A stretch of DNA of 64,000 nt, from positions 771,410-835,409 of the forward strand of contig NW_022985553.1 of assembly GCF_010093815.1 (NCBI RefSeq), read 5' to 3'. The notes under the pieces are model-generated. The model saw nothing but the letters and a program-made list of their open reading frames with translations, was not told the DNA's origin and made no database searches. The DNA comes from Pseudovirgaria hyperparasitica (lineage: Eukaryota; Ascomycota; Dothideomycetes; Acrospermales; Acrospermaceae). The position numbers and the translations under genes were made by a program. Positions 46,624 to 58,228 of the stretch are shown piece by piece (positions within the stretch are counted from its first letter, which is position 1; each line of letters starts with the position of its first letter).

Positions 46624-48237
46624 CTAATGGCTACGCATGAAATGACGCTTCACTGCAAACCGGACTCCTATACGTACCCTCCTAGCCGCACTTTCCACCC
46701 GGTTGCGCACAAGAGAAACTGCACTTTCCACACGCTCTTTCAATCGCCACCTGTGCAACGACGTGTGATATCCGCTACGGATATGCCAGCGGCGCCGTCT
46801 GGCTTGCCCTGGGCTTTGCATCTCCTCAATTCTTCTCCTCTCTTCCGCAGCCGCCGCACCCCAGGTCTCGTCCATTGATAGCGTCTCAAGGACTGGTGTT
46901 GATGGCTCGAAGCTGGGACGTGGCTCATTATGAAGGTCTGGAGCACTCGCGAGGAAACGAGGCCGTTCGGGCGTCTTCGTGACACCCTCCTCCGCTAAAT
47001 TCCACGTCGAATTCGCTGCTGTCGTAGGGACGTAGCTGCGCCAAAGGAGTTCGTCTGTCGCGGCAGCACCTGCCAGCTCCTCTTGATACTTCCGGGCCTC
47101 TTCCTTCTGGCCCTCTATCCTGGCGTGTTCAAATCTCCAAGCTCGTTCTGCGGCCTCCTTCTTCTTCAGTGTATGCAGCGCCTCCTCGGACGGTGTCCGC
47201 AGATGATAGTCTTCATGGCCTGGCTGCTGATGCGCAGCGCGTACGATCTGCTGGTAGACCGTCATCGGGTCAAAACTGCTGGTCGACGCATTGCTGACGG
47301 AGAGCCCATCCAGAATCCTACGGCTGCGTTCCTGCTCGGGATTCAACTGCAGTATCTCCTGGATTCGCTGTTTGCCAGACGAATCTGGCGCTCTGAACCC
47401 GCCTCCTCTGCTCGAGCTTAAAGATTCTGAAGATGCGTACCCAATGTCTGATGGGCTGAAATAGACATCGCCGGACGGCGTACCAGCCGACGGTGTAGTA
47501 TTTTGTGACGGGACAGCCAGACGCGGGGCGGGAGCGGAGGCTTCGACTGGGTCAGTCAAAACCGGGCTGGAGGATTGTGTAGAAGTTATGGTCGTTTCTT
47601 GGGTTCCATGCTCTTGAATTGGACTGAGAGCCGTCTTGACGGAGAAAAGAGGTGGTGGGACGATTGTCGAAAGGTGCGAGCCACGAACAACGGGTTTCAG
47701 GATCTGAAGTTCTGTAGCTTGATAAGTTGATTCGGGTAACTCACTTTGCTGTGTTGTTATGGCTATAGTGGCGGGGTTCTGAGTATCGTGATAGAGCCAA
47801 CGGGGTGGAGAGGGCGGTTTATTGAGATCTGGAGAAGAGTCCGAGTCCGGCTCTACTACAGCTGGTGGATATGTGCCGCTGTTGGAGCTCACTGGGCTCA
47901 CTGTACGGTGGTAGGGAAAGGGCCGTTCGGGAGATCTATCAGGAACTGGTGGTGTGTTCTGCTCTTCATAGTTCCCAAACGTCTGAGTCTCTTGTGCTAA
48001 ATTGCTATCAAATTGTTCTTGTGGCAGCAACAAGGTATCTAGCTCCAGAGAGTCTGTCGATGGTGTCGTGTCCCTATCAAAGGAGAAATTAGGGGTTGGC
48101 GCCGGTCTAGAGTGTGCGGAACCGGCTGAAGCATTGGTATCTGAGGGAGGACTTTCTCGTGGCTCTTGCTGGCCAGACACCTTGGGAGGTGAAAGAGAAA
48201 CGTATGTCTTAGATGTGGGCTTTGTAGGACCTGCCAT
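46624..48237 (-). CDS. Uncharacterised low-complexity protein, 537 aa
   Basis: A long single-exon frame with ATG at 48237 (MAGPTKPTSKTYVSLSPPKV). The first 300 residues are Ser/Thr/Pro/Glu-rich and disordered. A Ser/Gly-rich segment (SSSRGGGFRAPDSS) leads into a helical region (LQLNPEQERSRRILDGLS) and then a Lys/Glu/Ala-rich coiled coil (LKKKEAAERAWRFEHARIEG). The C terminus is strongly basic and amphipathic (RRRRWHIRSGYHTSLHRWRL, then RVRIGVRFAVKRH), which could bind membranes or nucleic acids. No known domain is recognised. The open length makes it very likely a real gene. Confidence 0.7.
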   Translation of the reverse strand: MAGPTKPTSKTYVSLSPPKVSGQQEPRESPPSDTNASAGSAHSRPAPTPNFSFDRDTTPSTDSLELDTLLLPQEQFDSNLAQETQTFGNYEEQNTPPVPDRSPERPFPYHRTVSPVSSNSGTYPPAVVEPDSDSSPDLNKPPSPPRWLYHDTQNPATIAITTQQSELPESTYQATELQILKPVVRGSHLSTIVPPPLFSVKTALSPIQEHGTQETTITSTQSSSPVLTDPVEASAPAPRLAVPSQNTTPSAGTPSGDVYFSPSDIGYASSESLSSSRGGGFRAPDSSGKQRIQEILQLNPEQERSRRILDGLSVSNASTSSFDPMTVYQQIVRAAHQQPGHEDYHLRTPSEEALHTLKKKEAAERAWRFEHARIEGQKEEARKYQEELAGAAATDELLWRSYVPTTAANSTWNLAEEGVTKTPERPRFLASAPDLHNEPRPSFEPSTPVLETLSMDETWGAAAAEERRRIEEMQSPGQARRRRWHIRSGYHTSLHRWRLKERVESAVSLVRNRVESAARRVRIGVRFAVKRHFMRSH

Positions 48238-49741
48238 TGTGTCGAAAAAACCCTTGAGCTCCTATTAATGTATGATATTGAAGCCTCCGATCTGTATATC
48301 TACTAGTTCTTCTTTCGGTCATCCAGATAACCCCGGTTCGTGTTAGAATGCTCGCGTATGGGCAAGGAGAGAGTTCGACCGTCGTAGATGAGTGCGGTTT
48401 CCAAACAACACCACCCTGATCTCAAAAATGGATCTTGCCCTGGCGAAGTCCTTGTTATCGGTGAAGTGAAGCCTAGGTTACCAACGCTTTGGCTGACTAT
48501 GAGGCACAGTGCAAGTTCGTTGATGTTTATGGCGATGTTTACTAGCGTTGGATTTCAATGTGAAAGAACCCGTGAGAGTGGAGGGTCTCTCATCAGTCTG
48601 TCTATGAGTCGCCCTTACACAAAGTGAGTCTTAGTATCATAATTTCACAGCTGAAGAAGCCCACTTAGTGGTGTACCAGTAAGATTCGAGATACAGGCTC
48701 TCCAGGACACCCGAGCTTTCACTAAGGAGTGTCAGAATGCTCGGAAATAGTTGTACCGGGCTAGAGTAAGGTGAGGGCGATGGATGTATTTCGTCACTGA
48801 CTGAAAGACAATGATGCTCTTCCTAGGACGATTCAGAAAATTCAAGATTATGAAGAGATATACGATGATCAATTATAGTAGAGCAGGAAGCAATGACAGC
48901 AGGCCCTCTCATTCACAGATCGCACAACCCAACCGCATTCATTACCCGGCCATCCACAACAGCCGCGTCATATGGAAGTGGTGAAATATGCTAAGGAAGA
49001 AGCAAAGGAATTAAATAAATCGAGTCATTCATGGATGTCTACAAAGGTTGATGGCACAAGCAGGTATGGTCGACTGACACAAGTACATATACATATTGAC
49101 TACTTATCTTCTCCCCAGATGTCATAAAGAAAACGAGTCGAACAAATCGCAATTGTGATATACGACGAAACACGTCTATACGGTAGATGCAAGATACGTT
49201 ACAGTAGAGTCCCACTAGCGCATGTCCGCATATCCGTGCGTGAAGAGAAATATACAAGTCATAGCGGGCAGCAGGTCAATGAACAGATGGAAGATGATGC
49301 ATTACGATACGAAGAACGAGACCCATTGTTGGGATAATGTAAAATATAAGCTTGAATACTGGTAATAAGAATCTATCACGCAGAGAAGATTGGCAGAAAA
49401 TGAAACACACGAGATAAGTCATGTATGGAATATCTCGACATGATAATACAAAGTATGGTTACGCAACACGTCCTGGCAGGCAAGATTCGTTTTTGAACTT
49501 ATAGATCGCAATGATTTAAGTTTGAATCATCGCAGACAGAGAAAGAAAAAATACGGACCATCCGTGAATCAATCATTGAGACATCATTGCATTGGCAAGA
49601 CGGACGAGAAATATATGGCGTCTACCAAGCTTCTGTTAGGAGTCGGCTCTAAAGTTCAGGGTATTCATTCAAATCGGAAATTCTGTTGTACTCGTGTTGG
49701 GTGTCATGTCTACTAAATCTTCAAACGGGAATAAACCATCC
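48238..49741. other. Intergenic, 1.5 kb
   Basis: Between the starts and ends of two minus-strand genes. No gene, RNA or repeat is supported. Confidence 0.5.
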
Positions 49742-51429
<1,688 letters not shown>

Positions 51430-52034
51430 CTCGCGGTAACGGCGTGGCAAGTAGAGCTTTAATAGATGTCGCGCTTTACGTGCAGCAGTCTGACGTGGGA
51501 CTCGAAAATCGAAGCAACGGAATGACGCAAGAATTATCAGGCTAGGCCGGTCGAGGGATCACGGGAGTGTTGGTGAGCGAGTTTCACGACTATACCGAAC
51601 GATAGCACTGTTCGATGTTCTAGATTATGGTGATTAGGTAGATCCTGCCTCGGATTTGTCAGAGTGTTGCGCGATCGCTGAATTCTGCAGGTGAGAAGTT
51701 CAAGGTGGGGAGAATTCTATGGATAGAACTACGGGCATCTCGCCGATGTAACGCTAGGCTATCCTGCGCATATACACTACGCTTCGACTCGAGCTCATCA
51801 TCATGTCCAAAGCAATCATTGATATAGTTTCATGAAATCATAACTCTTACACTGTTGAGCAGGTGGAATTGTCTGATCAAATGCTGCTTCAATGGCCTTT
51901 TCGAGCTTCATGCATGGATGACGTCTTAGCAACCGGCAGGACCCCCTTGCTAGCTGCAGCTTATCCTCGCGAAATCAAATCCGTTTGTCCATAGTTACAT
52001 GGGAAAGCTTGGCGCCCGATGCACGTCTATGCCA
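51430..52034. other. Intergenic, up to the AT-rich boundary
   Basis: About 600 bp of ordinary composition upstream of GLR1, ending abruptly where CpA/TpG-poor AT-rich sequence begins. No gene is supported. Confidence 0.5.
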
Positions 52035-52379
52035 CCAACACGCGTTTTTATATATAATTAACATTTTATAGTATCGTCGCCGTACTATATATATATAGAG
52101 TCTATAACTATATAATATAGTATATAAGAGTTAGTATATATAATATTTAGTATTTTTAACTTACTAACGCGTATATATATAGTACCCTAGGGCGTTATCT
52201 ATCCCGATTCCATATATAGACGAATCAACTTCCTCCTATAATATAATATACCTATTAATAAGATTATCACTATTACTAAAGTTAGTAAGAATATAGTATA
52301 TAGAATAAGATTTAACCTTAAGATATATAGATAGAGGAATAAACCGCAGTTAACACATCATAGTCCACCTCATTAACTA

Positions 52380-53340
52380 AGTAATTATATAATATAATAA
52401 CTACTTAAGAGACTACTTCGTAAGGGCTAGCTATACCTTAATAAGATAGCTAGATAGATATATAAAGAGTTTAATCTTACTATATCTAAATAGCTTCTAT
52501 CTAAAGAGTTATCTAAGTAAGAGTAGAATTATAAGCTATTAAAATATATTAGTAGTACGCGCTTAGAGATAGTATATACTTTATACCTTAAGGATATCGC
52601 GGAGCTACTAGTAGACTCGTATATCTTCTTAGATAAGGTTATTTTTAATAAGAAAATTAGATAGAGGCGTCGAGCTAGAGTACTAAAAGAATAGACTCTA
52701 ACTAAGATTAGTACTCTTAATCGAGGACCTATATATAGTGTATATAGAGCTATTATAGCTAATAGTTTTATCTACTATTAGATAAAGGAAGGTTATTTCT
52801 TAATAGATAAGTTCTATACCTAGCTATAAGTATATCTATTACCTACTCTTAAGGTAAAATACCCTAGGCGTATAATAATAATTATTATAGATAATCTTAT
52901 ACTTTATACGAACTAATAGATTAAGCTACTTATACTTAGCGCTAGCTATATCATATAGTATACGCTACTATACTTATCTAACTTTAATTCTATTAAGCTT
53001 GTATAGGCGGTAATAAAGGTATAGATTTATAGATAGTATACCTAGATATGTTAGTAATCTCGAACTTTTAAGGACTTTCTCTATATTATATTTATATATA
53101 GCCACGCTAATTAGTAGGCTCTATACTTCTTTAAATATACTATAGATAGATACTATATTAATAAGACGCTCTAGTAGAAGGTAGTTACTAATTTAGAGAG
53201 GTTTAGATAAGATAGAGATAGTAGAGAGATTACTAAAGTTAAGGAGATTAGGAGACTTTTTTATAAACTCGTTAAGTAACTTACTTATTACTAACTTACT
53301 AATAAGTAAGTCGCTTAGCTAGCTAGTAATAGTCTATATA
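52380..53340 (+). mobile_element. Degenerate Tc1/mariner-type DDE transposase
   Basis: Reading through stops, the plus strand gives a DDE_3-like core: an IFFDKVIFNKK segment near 52610 (first Asp region), PRRIIIIIIDNLILYTN near 52880 (second Asp, as DN), and YLSNFNSIKLV then AVIK near 52975-53025. The last corresponds to the YSPDFNPIE motif with Pro-to-Ser, Asp-to-Asn and Glu-to-Lys changes, all single G-to-A or C-to-T steps. Terminal inverted repeats were not found, so the ends are approximate. Identification is by motif memory only. Confidence 0.6.
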
Positions 53341-53499
53341 TATATCCGTTTTAGGTACTATTCATTAAGTATATAGCCTTAATATATAAATATATACTCC
53401 TAAATATACTCTAAGAAACACTATACCATCCCTATCTAAATACTAGTTATACTAGTTATAGTAAACGCCTAGAGCGAGGACGCTACCTTACTTACCTTA

Positions 53500-55727
53500 A
53501 GTTACTCCTTATACTTATAAAGGTATAGATATATATCTAGCTACGAAGTCTCACGAACCGCGTCCACGTCGTTATAGCTAGGCAATGCCTCTTCGGAGGT
53601 AGTAAGAGGTTTAGAGCGGCGTTAATGGCGACCTCGTCGTCGCTAGGTAGGTGGTTATAGAGTTTTCGCGACGCGTTACTCTATAGGGACCACACCGTAA
53701 TAAACTAGCTAGGATAGTATATACTTCCATCCTATTCTTAATTAACGCGTTAAGAGGAGTCCACGAGGATACTAGGATAAGAAAACCATCTAATACGCTA
53801 CTACTATATCGAAAGCAGGCCTAAATCTACCTTACTATATAGGTAGAGAAAGCGGAAGTTCTAGTAGCGCGATAGGACACCTCGAGGCTTAAATAGCTCT
53901 AGGTATATAAGGATTAGCAAGAAATTACGTCGAGGGTAACTATAAACTACTACGGATGAACTTATTAAGGCTAACTCTCCTATAGTATTAAACTACGTTT
54001 ATTAAGACGCCTAGCGCGACCACTAGTAGCGTGACTCTATTAAGACCTTTCGCTCGATATAGGATACCGCTTAGGTCTAGAATAGATAGAGCGGCTTCCG
54101 CGTACGAGAGATATTATAGTCTACTATAGGAGGTAGGGCGCTAGTATATATAGATAATAGTATACGGATATAGGTAAGAGACGACTATAGAGACCTATTA
54201 AAAAGTAGTAGAAATAAGTCGGGTTAGTAGATAGAGGATACTTAAGTCGCCTAGGCGCGTCACGCGAGTATACACGTATAGGATTTAAAGGATACTCGTC
54301 TATAAGACACGGTCGGTCTATCGTAGAAAGATCCTTATAGGTAATATAAAACTAGATAGTAGCTATGCTTAAAGGCGGGGCGTGGTATATAGTAGTAACT
54401 ACTAGCTCTAAGGACCTTACCCCTTTAATAGGCTCTAACCTTTAGTATATCTAGAAGTAGGCGGGATCACGTTCTAGCCGGGGAGACTATTATATAGTCT
54501 AAGAGAACGGATACGTGTATCGATTTATAAAGAGATAGAATGTATTACTAGGCACGCACGCTAGTAACATGAGTTTAAGGAGTAAACCTTATAGTTTCCT
54601 AGCTAGATAAGGCGTTATGCCCCTCTTCTAGTAGAGCTAGAGGTATAAGCCTAAAGGGGATAAGATAAGGCGAAAACAGGAGTAGGGCCTAATGGTATAG
54701 GGCACGTCGAACCTGTAGGAGTCATCCGACTTCGAACTAGAGGTAAATAACAAGCATAGGAACGCATAGGAAACGTAGAATACACTTTCGCCGCGCTACG
54801 CGCACGAATTAGTATACATTACCGCGCACTTCTATACATAGGCTGGAATTAAATACGGTACAGGTGCTTAATAGAAGCCGACTCTAGCTAAGTAGTATAA
54901 GAAGTCCGAGATAACCCGGACACTCTCCTAGACCGGTAGAGCCTTTAAGAACTCGTAAAAAATATACGGTCGTAGACTTAAGATAAGTAGAAAGAGGTAC
55001 TCCGTGCCTACTAGACCTTCTAGTAGAATAGGTACCTAGAGTAGATTCGAGGGCTATAGAAGGAACCGAGTAAATAGATATATAAAGGGCTAACGAAAGC
55101 CTAAGTATCTATACTTATCTAAGCCCGAACGGGCGCCATAGGACTTCTATACTATATCTATAAGAGAGGCGTTCCCGATACCTCTCTATGGTATAAGGCG
55201 TATGGCCGGAGAGATATAATACGCTACTATCTAGCTATATACCCTAACCTCTATATATAACGGTAATAGCTTATCCACGTTACGAAGACTTTAGATATCG
55301 TATAATGGCTTAATAAGTACCCTAAGGACGTCTCCTAATAGATACTTATATATCTACTACTCCTCTAGTACTAGTAGACCTAGAAATATATACTAGAAGA
55401 GACCTAGTATACGCTAGTAGTAACCCGATATATACCGGAAGAACCCTAGGAGAACCCTAATTATTAGTCGGGGGCAGCCCTTAACTAATAACCTCCGCAT
55501 CTACACGTGCTACCTAAGGGTAAAATAACGGTAATATAGACTATAGGCTAATAGGCGTACCCTATAGCTATATACTTAAGACGAAATAGAGGTTTAACGA
55601 GATATAGTTATAGATATAAGGAAGTTTTTCCCTATAGGGTTTCTTCTTATATAGTGGCTTAGACTAGAGGAGGTATAGGCCTATAGAGTACTACTCTACC
55701 TAGTTATATAATATTATTATTATTATT
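53500..55727 (+). mobile_element. Degenerate Tad1-like non-LTR retrotransposon (LINE), 3' part
   Basis: The anchor is 55104-55250. With stops read through it gives ARTGAIGLLYYIYKRGVPD, then YKAYGRRDIIRYYLAIYPNL, matching the conserved C terminus of Tad1-type LINE polyproteins, where a CxxC..H..C zinc motif follows RTGxIG and a VPD-type motif. Here all four metal ligands are Tyr. The frame continues to a 3' end with an (ATT)n tail at 55705-55727. The left boundary is uncertain, and no reverse transcriptase motif was confidently read in 53500-55080. Confidence 0.55.
55705..55727 (+). repeat. (ATT)n tail of the LINE copy
   Basis: Seven ATT units follow CCTAGTTATATA, close to the arrangement at the end of the tRNA-headed unit at 58198. 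Confidence 0.85.
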
Positions 55728-55989
55728 ATTATAGATATATATCTAGTAGAATACTAAGTAGAATACCTACTATCTTCGCGGCTTTATAATAAGTAGTTCT
55801 AGGCCAAGTTATCTCCTTAATATAGTAGTAAGTATAGTAGTTATTATCTATATATAGTCTTAATTCGTATATCCTAGCCCTCGTCTTATTATAAGTCTCT
55901 ATCTTCTTACGCTATTTAAGAGCTAATAGTACTATATCCGCCTAGTAACGCCCTAGTTATACTAGACTACTAAAGGTTTCTATAACTCG

Positions 55990-57250
55990 TGTCTAAGGGG
56001 GTATTTTATAACGAGTCTTATAAGTTAGCGAATAATTTAAACTATAAGTAGATAGAGGGCAAGATTAAGGTTAAGGTTAAGGAAACGTAGGTATCTATAT
56101 AGGTATTATAGAATTAAACCCGTAATACTATAATTCTATCTAATAAAGTAGTTAAGTATACGTAAGCTTATCTTTATTATCTTAATAACATCTCGCTACC
56201 GCCTCCTTATACTTAATTATCGCCTATCTTATCTACTTATCTTAAAGCCTTATATTCCGCTCCTTATAATCTAACTTAGCCTCCTTACGTTATAATCTCT
56301 TTATTTTAAGGCGCTCGAGTATAGAAGTAGTACTTCTATTAACGGCGGTTAACGAGGTACTAGTTCTACTACTAGTTTAAGACTTCCTTAGATATAGTCG
56401 AGCGATAATCTTATAGAATAAGTCTATTAATGGCTTATCCTTAGTTACGCCTTAAATACTATTAATAATATTATTAGTCTATAGCTCTAAGATAGTCTTA
56501 TCTATCTTATAGTAGAGTATTCTATTAGATAATATAATCTTATAGTACTAACCTTAGTAGTTTATATATATCGCCTTACTATACTAGAGCTTACTCTAAA
56601 TATTATTAATAATAACTCCTTAGTTATGGCCTCGCTATCTTCGCTCCTTCTATAATTTAAATAGCTATTTTAAGTATCCCTTAAGATTCGGATCTATAGA
56701 TAATAATACTAGACTAGTAGAAACTATACTAGTAAGTAGTAATAGCGTAGGAGACTTCGGATTAGATACTATAGCCTTCTTATATTCTAGTAGCTAATAA
56801 GACTTATAGATAATAGTATCTTTAAAGATAAGGAATATAGCCTCTAGTAGATCCTTTCTTACTAGACTATAGATCTTATTAAGGAAGATAAGAAGCTTAT
56901 TCTAGTTATCTAGACTCTAGTCTAGAAGTATTAACTATTTTCTAGCACGACTAGATATTCCGAGCTTTATAGTAAAGCCTTAAGTCTTAAATAGCTAGTT
57001 ATTAGTACCGAGAGTCTTATTAATTAACTACTAAATCTCCTTCTTATATAACTTCTTCTCGAACTTATACTAGGCTTCCGTCTTTAGTAATATAGCCTTA
57101 ATAATCTTTCTAAAACTATCTACTCTAAGTTACTAATTTATATAGATAGTGTAAGAATAGGGTTATTAGATAGTAGTATAGTTAGATAGAATAATAGGGT
57201 GTATTCTATTATAGAACGAATTACTACCGAACCCTTTCGGTAGAAATCTA
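55990..57250 (-). pseudogene. Degenerate minus-strand reading frame, unidentified
   Basis: Treating stops as former Gln or Trp codons, long protein-like text appears on the minus strand, with segments such as QTNNIINSIQGVTKDKPLID and RLKIKRLQRKEAKLDYKERN (Lys/Glu-rich). It is probably a transposon protein. I do not recognise the family. Confidence 0.35.
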
Positions 57251-57258
57251 AGAGTATA

Positions 57259-57272
57259 TATATAAAGGGACG
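57259..57272 (+). repeat. Left target-site duplication of the tRNA-headed unit
   Basis: TATATAAAGGGACG here is repeated exactly at 58215-58228. Together the copies bracket a unit with a tRNA-like head and an ATT tail. Confidence 0.65.
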
Positions 57273-57361
57273 GCCAGGTGGCGTAGTGGTAGTATACTAC
57301 GTTACTAGAAGCGTTTGTCATCCAACGTCGTGGGTTCGAATCCTACAACGGCCACCTTTTT
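57272..57361 (+). tRNA. tRNA-like Pol III head (degenerate cloverleaf)
   Basis: An intact A box (TGGCGTAGTGG, 57279-57289) and a perfect B box (GGTTCGAATCC, 57333-57343) are present, and a T5 run follows at 57357. The T arm pairs fully (GTGGG/CCTAC), and the outer four acceptor pairs GGCC/GGCC form, but acceptor pairs 5-7 mismatch and no standard 7-nt anticodon loop can be drawn. The closest is GCGTT/AACGT around TGTCATCC. No isotype can be assigned. It is best read as a tRNA-derived head of a short retroelement or a tRNA pseudogene. Confidence 0.55.
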
Positions 57362-58197
57362 ATACACTAGTTTTCGCACGCTCTGTTAAAAAGTGTATAG
57401 GGCTAAGCGAGCACGTAACGTGAAGGTTACCGTTACATAACTACTTAGTCCTAAGCGACCATTAGGTAATATAAAAATGACTATACCGTTATCACATAAT
57501 AAGAATTACCTAATATAGCCACCTACTAAGCCACCTTAAGTGGTAGAGCGACGCCTAGAGCGGCTAGACCCATAACTAGCTTAGCTTAAATCATAGAATT
57601 TTCACCATATACCGGGGCCTTGTCCACCCTAATCCGGCTTAGCTTGCGCTTACTCCGGCTCGGTAACCACGAAATAGACGGTAATACCTAATTAAGTATC
57701 CCGCCTACCTATAGACGATTACATAGCCCCGAAGAATAATTTCCGAATTTGGCCTAGCTAGGGTTAGTGCTAAGGCATGGACCTATTAGATATACACCCC
57801 CTCCGGCATTAGTCATCTTAATTAATAACTACTATCTAGCGCAAAGCTATATTCCTATAGATAGGAAAAAAACACGGTAACATAGGAATAAAAGACTAGG
57901 CCTAGCCTAGCGACCTACCCAATCATAAGAAAGGTAATACCTACTATAGTTAGTTAGGGCGTTATTAAGAGCCGGTACTAATATAGTAATAAAAGCCTAA
58001 TATAAGGATAAGAAGTAAGTTTATCACCTAATGGGATTCGAGGACTTAGACTAGGCTAGGTTAGATTAGTAATAGGGTCTAGTTAGGGAGCTAATCATAG
58101 GAGGTTTTCTTATATACATAGTAGCTAATACTAGAGGAGGCCTGAGCCTATGGAGCATATATATGGCTATATATATAGTTCTTCCTAGTTAAACACT

Positions 58198-58214
58198 AAT
58201 ATTATTATTATTAT
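58198..58214 (+). repeat. (ATT)n tail of the SINE-like unit
   Basis: Five to six ATT triplets immediately before the right-hand target duplication. Confidence 0.85.
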
Positions 58215-58228
58215 TATATAAAGGGACG

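Larger units (their letters stand above)
57272..58214 (+). mobile_element. SINE-like unit: tRNA head, unique body, LINE-like tail, (ATT)n
   Basis: The unit starts with the tRNA-like head, continues through about 730 bp of body that retains more CpA and TpG than its surroundings, and ends in (ATT)n at 58198-58214. Identical 13-14-bp duplications flank it (57259-57272 and 58215-58228). Its last 120 bp resemble the 3' end of the LINE copy at 55635-55727: shared TTCTTATAT, ACTAGAGGAGG, a CCTAT block and CCTAGTTA before the ATT run. A tRNA head with a LINE-related tail is the organisation of a SINE mobilised by that LINE. Caveats: the length is unusual, and a T5 run right after the head would stop Pol III. 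Confidence 0.5.

Noticed and set aside
57272-57361. A functional tRNA gene of definite isotype, for example Asp from a GTC triplet.
   Set aside because: Three acceptor pairs mismatch and the anticodon loop would have eight bases; only the promoter boxes and the T arm are intact.
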